The notes below the pieces were generated by a model. It did not search any database, was not told the origin of the DNA, and saw only the letters and a list, made by a program, of their open reading frames with translations. A stretch of DNA of 10,804 nucleotides from an uncultured Panacagrimonas sp. (GTDB taxonomy: Bacteria > Pseudomonadota > Gammaproteobacteria > Nevskiales > Nevskiaceae). This document shows positions 7,250 through 10,804 of the stretch, piece by piece; the first letter of the stretch is position 1; every line of letters begins with the position of its first letter. The DNA lies in the NCBI GenBank assembly GCA_946481265.1, contig CAMLNE010000122.1, positions 1 to 10,804 on the forward strand, written 5' to 3'. The position numbers were made by a program, and so were the translations under genes.

Positions 7250-8023
7250 TCACTCCCCGACCGGGATGCCGGCGGCCATGCGTCCCACCCAGTCACGCGC
7301 GAACTGTCGCGCCACGCGGCCGGAGCGCGAGGCGCGGCTGAGTGCCCAGCGCAGGGCGTGCTTTTCGACCTGCTCGTTCCAGGTCGTGTGGCCGAGGGCG
7401 GACAGGTGCAGGCGCACCGCGTCCAGATACTGCTCCTGGCTGAATGGCAGGAAGCTCAGCCAGAGCCCGAAGCGCTCCGACAGCGAGATCTTCTCCTCGG
7501 TGGTCTCGCCGGGGTGCAATTCGCCTTCCTCCCAGCGATATGCCTCGTTCTCGCACGCCAGCTCGGGGACGAGGTGCCGGCGATTGGAGGTGGCGTAGAT
7601 CAGGACATTGTCCGCCTCCTCTTCAAGGCCACCGTCCAGCGCCGTCTTGAGCGCGGTCAGCCGCGCATCGCCGGCGGCCACGCTGAAATCGTCCACGTAG
7701 AGGATGAAGCGCTCGGGCCGCGTGCGCAGCGGCGCCACCACGTCGGGCAGGTCGGCGAGGTCGTGCGGATGCACCTCGACCAGGCGCAGGCCCTGGGGGC
7801 CGTATGCGTCGAGCATCGCCTTCACCAGGCTCGACTTGCCGGTGCCACGCGCACCGGTGAGCAGCGCATGGTTCGCGGGCAGGCCGCGGACGAACTGCAG
7901 CGTGTTTTGTTGCAGTGCAGTTTTCTGCCGCTCGATCCCGCGCAGCGCGTCCAGGCGGATCCGGTGCGGATGCGCGATAGGCTCGAGCCGCCGGTTGCGC
8001 CAGCGATAGGCAAGATCATTCAT
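7250..8023 (-). CDS. DUF815-family P-loop (AAA-type) ATPase
   Basis: 257 residues from the ATG at 8023. Walker A is GARGTGKS (57-64, LLTGARGTGKSSLVKAML), Walker B is FILYVDDFS (106-114), and a sensor-1-like segment is IYATSNRRHLVPE (142-154). The tail has SGRVARQFARDWV (234-246), a possible sensor-2/arginine region. The arrangement, including DALRGIERQK near the N-terminus and ATSNRRHL, fits the DUF815 family (AAA+-like ATPases whose cellular role is not established). A GTG at 8083 would add 20 residues but it would run to the edge of the tRNA promoter, and the family usually begins close to the LxPIxHPHRIRLDALRGI block, so the shorter form is preferred. No clear ribosome-binding site is seen before the ATG. 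It is transcribed divergently from tRNA-Met and convergently with the acyl-CoA-binding protein gene. Confidence 0.85.
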   Translation of the reverse strand: MNDLAYRWRNRRLEPIAHPHRIRLDALRGIERQKTALQQNTLQFVRGLPANHALLTGARGTGKSSLVKAMLDAYGPQGLRLVEVHPHDLADLPDVVAPLRTRPERFILYVDDFSVAAGDARLTALKTALDGGLEEEADNVLIYATSNRRHLVPELACENEAYRWEEGELHPGETTEEKISLSERFGLWLSFLPFSQEQYLDAVRLHLSALGHTTWNEQVEKHALRWALSRASRSGRVARQFARDWVGRMAAGIPVGE

Positions 8024-8059
8024 TGCAGGGGGTCGTATGCTCGGCAGGAAAATGGGGAC

Positions 8060-8089
8060 GTGACGCTTGGCCGGCTCGTCCACTACAAT
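8060..8089 (+). promoter_or_regulatory. Promoter of the tRNA-Met gene
   Basis: GTGACG (8060-8065, 4 of 6 to -35), an 18-base spacer, then TACAAT (8084-8089, 5 of 6 to -10). The bases after the -10 are all G or C (ccgcgccc), a discriminator type linked in E. coli to stringent control of stable RNA genes. Expected start near 8096, about 20 bases before the mature tRNA; GCCC and GGGC at 8094-8097 and 8102-8105 could form a small leader hairpin. Confidence 0.6.
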
Positions 8090-8117
8090 CCGCGCCCTCG
8101 CGGGCAGCCTCCGCGAC

Positions 8118-8194
8118 GGTGATGTAGCTCAGACGGTTAGAGCGCGGCACTCATAATGCTGAGGTCGGTGGTTCGATTCCACTCATCACCACCA
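8118..8194 (+). tRNA. tRNA-Met (anticodon CAT), elongator type
   Basis: A complete 77-base cloverleaf. The acceptor stem GGTGATG (8118-8124) pairs with CATCACC (8184-8190). The D stem is GCTC/GAGC with a GG in the loop. The anticodon stem CGGCA (8145-8149) pairs with TGCTG (8157-8161, one G-T), with loop CTCATAA and anticodon CAT at 8152-8154. The T arm is GGTGG TTCGATT CCACT with one G-T or mismatch at its end. Discriminator A and CCA are encoded at 8191-8194. The paired 5' G-C end excludes initiator tRNA. A lysidine-modified tRNA-Ile2 also has a CAT anticodon gene; the overall sequence looks more like elongator Met, but sequence alone does not fully settle it. Confidence 0.93.
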
Positions 8195-8204
8195 CTCGGT
8201 GCCA

Positions 8205-8232
8205 GGCCCGCGGGTGATCCCGCGGGCCTTTT
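8205..8232 (+). terminator. Rho-independent terminator of tRNA-Met
   Basis: A perfect 10-bp GC-rich stem, GGCCCGCGGG (8205-8214) with CCCGCGGGCC (8219-8228), around a TGAT loop, followed by TTTT at 8229-8232. It lies 10 bases after the CCA end of the tRNA. Confidence 0.92.
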
Positions 8233-8371
8233 CGCATGCGCGGATCCGCTCCGGCCAGCGACATCGAAAACCCTTGCCCATCGGCGCGGACGATCGCCGG
8301 CAACCCTGCAAAACAAGCAGTTTTCGCGGCGCGATGTTGTTCTGTATTGCTAAGGATTTGCCCCTATCGCT

Positions 8372-8397
8372 GAACACTACCCCTTCGGGTAGTGTTC
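8372..8397. repeat. Perfect 11-bp inverted repeat, candidate operator or RNA hairpin
   Basis: GAACACTACCC (8372-8382) and GGGTAGTGTTC (8387-8397) are exact complements around a CTTC loop. There is no T-tract after it on either strand, so it is not a typical terminator. It lies about 18 bases upstream of a -10-like TGTAAT (8415-8420; 5 of 6), so it would cover the -35 region of that putative promoter, where a dimeric repressor could bind. No regulator gene is visible in the window. Confidence 0.75.
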
Positions 8398-8414
8398 GCT
8401 CGAAGTCGCCGGCC

Positions 8415-8420
8415 TGTAAT
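8415..8420 (+). promoter_or_regulatory. Weak candidate -10 box for the transporter leader
   Basis: TGTAAT matches the sigma70 -10 at 5 of 6 positions. The region 16-18 bases upstream is the right arm of the dyad and matches TTGACA poorly, so activity would depend on an activator or be weak. Transcription would start near 8427, giving a leader of about 75 bases to the small ORF at 8501. Confidence 0.25.
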
Positions 8421-8459
8421 CTGCGGAAAGAGCGCGCACCCCTAGACGCGCAATCATTA

Positions 8460-8487
8460 CGTTCGGACATCCCCATGTACCGAAACG
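8460..8487 (+). other. RNA hairpin abutting the Shine-Dalgarno of the leader ORF
   Basis: CGTTCGGACAT (8460-8470) pairs with ATGT, CCG and AACG (8475-8478, 8480-8482, 8484-8487) over 11 base pairs with two single-A bulges and a CCCC loop. It ends 3 bases before GAGGAG at 8491-8496. Such placement can modulate access to a ribosome-binding site; that role is inference. Confidence 0.45.
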
Positions 8488-8500
8488 GACGAGGAGATTA

Positions 8501-8572
8501 ATGAAAGCACAAGAATGGTCCGGGCGGCATTCCGCTCCTATGGCTGCTTTGCGCCCTTTTTTTAGTCGGTAA
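8501..8572 (+). CDS. Small 23-codon leader ORF in frame with the downstream transporter
   Basis: An ATG at 8501 has the best Shine-Dalgarno in this region, GAGGAG at 8491-8496 with a 4-base spacer. It encodes MKAQEWSGRHSAPMAALRPF followed by FSR, then TAA at 8570-8572. The transporter ATG at 8579 is 6 bases after the stop and in the same frame, and has no Shine-Dalgarno of its own, so reinitiation or coupling is likely. The end of the ORF contains GGC and GCC arms (8542-8544 and 8553-8555, with inner GC/GC pairs) followed by a run of seven T (8557-8563), like a weak intrinsic terminator, and an alternative hairpin GGGCGG with CCGCTC (8522-8527 with 8532-8537). The peptide has no family I recognise. 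Confidence 0.5.
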   Translation: MKAQEWSGRHSAPMAALRPFFSR

Positions 8573-8578
8573 TCTGCT

Positions 8579-10804
8579 ATGTACTCAATGCGCTTCCGTA
8601 TTGCCCGCTGGGTCATCCGCAACCGGATGTTCAGCTGGGCAGTGTTCATCGCCATCACGGTCTTCTTCGCCATCGGCCTGAAGGACGTCAAGCTGCAGAC
8701 GATCTTCTCGGACCTGCTCCCGAAGGATGAGGCGTTCGTCCAGGTCTACGCGGACCATCCGAACTTCGGTAATCCGCTCACCGTCACGGTGATGCTCAAG
8801 CGCAAGGACGGCGACATCTACAACGCCGAGACCCTCGCCAAGGTGTGGGAGCTCACCCGCGACATCGACTTGTCGCCCGGCGTGGACCACGACCAGATCC
8901 TGTCGATCGCAACGGAAAAGGCGCGCTACGCCGAAGCCACCCCGTTCGGCATCGACATGCGTCCGCTGATGGGCGACTACGTGCCCAAGACCCCGGAGGA
9001 GATCGCGGACTTCAAGACCCGCGTCGACAAGTCCCCGGGCGCGCGAACCTTCCTGATCTCGCGCGACGAATCCGCAACGCTGATCAACGCGACGTTCATC
9101 GAGCAGCAGCTCGACTACGGCGTCGCGTTCGACTTCGTGCAGAACCTGGTCGTCAATGCCCGTGACGAGCATCACGACGTGTACCTGGCAGGCCAGCCGG
9201 CATTGACCGGCTGGGTGTACTTCTACCAGGAGCAGATGACGCACATCTTCGCGATCACGCTCGGCCTGATGATCATCATGCTGATCGTGTACATGCGTAA
9301 CGTCGTCGGCGTGATGACGCCAATCATCACCAGCAGCGTCGCCGCCATCTGGGGCTTTGGCCTCGCCGGCTGGCTCAAGATGCCGATCGAGCCGCTGCTG
9401 ATGGTCGTGCCGCTGCTGCTGGTCGCGCGCTCGTTCTCGCACTGCGTGCAGTTCACCGAGCGCTTCTACGAGATCTTCGCGCACGTGAAGGATCGCGTGC
9501 AGGCGGCGGAGATCACCATGGGCGTCATGATGGCGCCGTCGATCCTCGGCATCTTCACCGACATCGTCGGCGTGTTCCTGATCGCCCTGGCGCCGATCCC
9601 CGCGATGGAGCGCTTCGCCCTGTTCGCCGGCATGTGGTGCGTCTGGCTGATCCCGACCGGCGTGATCCTGATCTCGCTCCTGCTGGCCGCATTGCCGGCG
9701 CCGAAGAACGTCGAGGACCTGGTCGGCGGCCATGGCAAGAAGGAAAGCTGGTTCCAGAAGGGCTTCCAGGCCACGCTGCGCTGGGTCGCCTCGCTGTCGT
9801 ACGGCAAGAAGGCGCGCTGGACCGCTCCGATCATCCTCGTGTACGGCATCCTGGCGATCTACACCGCGTTCCAGATCAAGATCGGCAACCCGGTGGAAGG
9901 CAGTGGACTGCTCTGGGATGACTCGGAATTCAACGAGTCGATCCGGCAGATCAACGCCAACTTCCCGGGCGTCAACACCCTTGAAATCGTGGTCGAGGCC
10001 AAGGATCCGATAAACCCGGACCGCGTCGCCAAGCTGGCGGACACCTACCTGACGTCGAAGAAGATCCAGACGATCCTGGAGAACGGTGAGTTCCCGCCGC
10101 GTGCCACGCTCTCCTACGGCGACTACCTCGGTGAAGCCCAGCGCCTGTTCGCGGGCGGCAATCCGAAGTGGGTGCCGGTGGATCCCACCGATAGCGCGGT
10201 CAGCGCGGCCTCGATGGTGTCGCTCGCCGGTTCCAGCCCGAAGGCCTACTCGCACGTGACGGACTTCGAGCTGCAGCATTCGACCGTCTCGCTGTGGTAT
10301 GCCGACAACAAGCAGGAGACCGTCGACGCGGCGCTGGCCACGGCCAAGGCCGCGGTCGAAGAGGTCGGCATCGACCATGAAGCGTTCACCATCCGTCTGG
10401 GTACCGGAACCATCGCGCTGCAGCAGGCGATGAACCGGGTGGTCGACCGCTACCACTACGTCATCATCGCCTGCCTGTCGCTGTTCATCGGCCTGGGCTG
10501 CAGCTTCGCGTATCGCTCGTTCCTCGCGGCGATCATCCTGCTGATCCCGGTGAACCTGGCCAACTTCACGCTGCAGGCCACGATCCACCTCATTGGGATG
10601 GGCCTGGACATCAACACGCTGATGGTGGCCGCGCTGGGTGTCGGCGTGGGTATCGACTACGGCATCTACCTGCTGTCCCGAATCTGCGAGGAGTACCACG
10701 CGCAGGATGAAGACTGGGGCCGCGCGATCACCGCGTCGATCACCACCACCGGCAAGGCGATCATGTTCACCGCCGTGATCATGCTGCTGGGCATCATGCC
10801 GTGG
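8579..10804 (+). CDS. RND-superfamily (MMPL/HAE3-type) transporter, C-terminus beyond window
   Basis: 742 codons visible without a stop; the gene leaves the right edge. Inner-membrane exporter of the MMPL/hydrophobe type, usually proton-driven and often handling lipids or other hydrophobic compounds. Layout: TM1 at about 17-34; a periplasmic domain 35-218; a helix bundle with HIFAITLGLMIIMLIVYM (222-239), MTPIITSSVAAIWGFGLAG (246-264), PLLMVVPLLLVA (272-283), ILGIFTDIVGVFLIALAP (322-339) and MWCVWLIPTGVILISLLLA (352-370). TM7 is near 414-430, a second periplasmic domain 431-624, then helices from 625 onward including LMVAALGVGVGIDYGIYLLSR (681-701) with the D693-Y694 pair typical of MMPL proton relays. 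The equivalent first-half helix reads ARSFSHCVQFTERF (283-296), without Asp-Tyr. Starts at ATG 8579 or ATG 8588; neither has a ribosome-binding site. Substrate unknown. Confidence 0.9.
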   Translation, partial: MYSMRFRIARWVIRNRMFSWAVFIAITVFFAIGLKDVKLQTIFSDLLPKDEAFVQVYADHPNFGNPLTVTVMLKRKDGDIYNAETLAKVWELTRDIDLSPGVDHDQILSIATEKARYAEATPFGIDMRPLMGDYVPKTPEEIADFKTRVDKSPGARTFLISRDESATLINATFIEQQLDYGVAFDFVQNLVVNARDEHHDVYLAGQPALTGWVYFYQEQMTHIFAITLGLMIIMLIVYMRNVVGVMTPIITSSVAAIWGFGLAGWLKMPIEPLLMVVPLLLVARSFSHCVQFTERFYEIFAHVKDRVQAAEITMGVMMAPSILGIFTDIVGVFLIALAPIPAMERFALFAGMWCVWLIPTGVILISLLLAALPAPKNVEDLVGGHGKKESWFQKGFQATLRWVASLSYGKKARWTAPIILVYGILAIYTAFQIKIGNPVEGSGLLWDDSEFNESIRQINANFPGVNTLEIVVEAKDPINPDRVAKLADTYLTSKKIQTILENGEFPPRATLSYGDYLGEAQRLFAGGNPKWVPVDPTDSAVSAASMVSLAGSSPKAYSHVTDFELQHSTVSLWYADNKQETVDAALATAKAAVEEVGIDHEAFTIRLGTGTIALQQAMNRVVDRYHYVIIACLSLFIGLGCSFAYRSFLAAIILLIPVNLANFTLQATIHLIGMGLDINTLMVAALGVGVGIDYGIYLLSRICEEYHAQDEDWGRAITASITTTGKAIMFTAVIMLLGIMPW

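Larger units (their letters stand above)
8233..8500. other. Non-coding leader/intergenic stretch before the transporter
   Basis: No credible gene in either strand; the frames open here run through the tRNA or its terminator. It is less GC-rich than the rest of the window around 8300-8370. Contents: a CTGC/GCAG mini-hairpin near 8306-8320, the perfect dyad at 8372-8397, a -10-like TGTAAT at 8415-8420, and a bulged hairpin at 8460-8487 just before a strong Shine-Dalgarno at 8491. The nonamer GTAATCTGC occurs at 8416-8424 and again at 8569-8577, just before the transporter start, possibly by chance. Confidence 0.6.

Noticed and set aside
8024..8083. 20-residue GTG extension of the DUF815 ATPase
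   Set aside because: It reaches the -10 box of the divergent tRNA promoter and adds residues without similarity to the family start; the ATG at 8023 is favoured.
8156..8353. 65-codon open frame on the plus strand
   Set aside because: It begins inside the tRNA anticodon arm and runs through the terminator.
8186..8476. 96-codon open frame on the minus strand
   Set aside because: It overlaps the tRNA 3' end, the terminator and the palindrome; no ribosome-binding site and no protein-like pattern.
8585..10699. 704-codon open frame on the minus strand
   Set aside because: It lies antisense to the clear MMPL transporter; its composition (rich in Asp, His, Arg, Gln, Val) is the typical complement of a GC-rich coding strand and shows no domain.

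Overview
This window is compact, GC-rich DNA of a gammaproteobacterial type. The best guess is a relative of the Xanthomonadaceae or Rhodanobacteraceae. The guess rests on the IscA, SthA, ThyA and FolA sequences, which read like gammaproteobacterial proteins, on the tRNA-Met with an encoded CCA, and on several TACAAT-type -10 boxes close to genes. The taxon is an inference, not a search result. No insertion sequence, prophage, CRISPR array or plasmid feature is visible. This is mostly core genome.

Left part, minus strand (1900 to 1): a tightly packed operon reading ugd (UDP-glucose 6-dehydrogenase, TTG start), cutA, then a TlpA-like membrane-anchored thioredoxin cut by the window edge. The junctions overlap by 1 and 4 bases.

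Plus strand, 2135-5435: an isc-like iron-sulfur group: an IscS/NifS-type cysteine desulfurase, a soluble pyridine nucleotide transhydrogenase (sthA), an IscU-like scaffold that has lost its first cluster-binding cysteine and the neighbouring aspartate, and a canonical IscA. Gaps are 45 bases, a 1-base overlap and 5 bases. The desulfurase starts at a GTG that overlaps the stop of a tiny acidic ORF encoding a (Asp-Pro-Glu-Pro)n repeat.

Plus strand, 5529-7171: thyA and folA, the dTMP/tetrahydrofolate pair, then a small acyl-CoA-binding protein. thyA has a TACAAT box so close to its ATG that its mRNA is probably leaderless.

7197-8194: a hairpin lies between the converging acyl-CoA-binding-protein gene and a minus-strand DUF815-type P-loop ATPase. 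Divergent from the ATPase is a tRNA-Met(CAT) gene with its own promoter and a perfect rho-independent terminator.

8233-10804: a roughly 350-base leader region precedes an RND/MMPL-family transporter that runs off the right edge (742 codons visible). The leader holds a perfect 11-bp dyad, a bulged 11-bp hairpin ending next to a strong Shine-Dalgarno, and a 23-codon ORF in the same frame as the transporter, which itself has no visible ribosome-binding site. This leader, and the unusual IscU-like protein beside SthA, are the two most rewarding places to look further.
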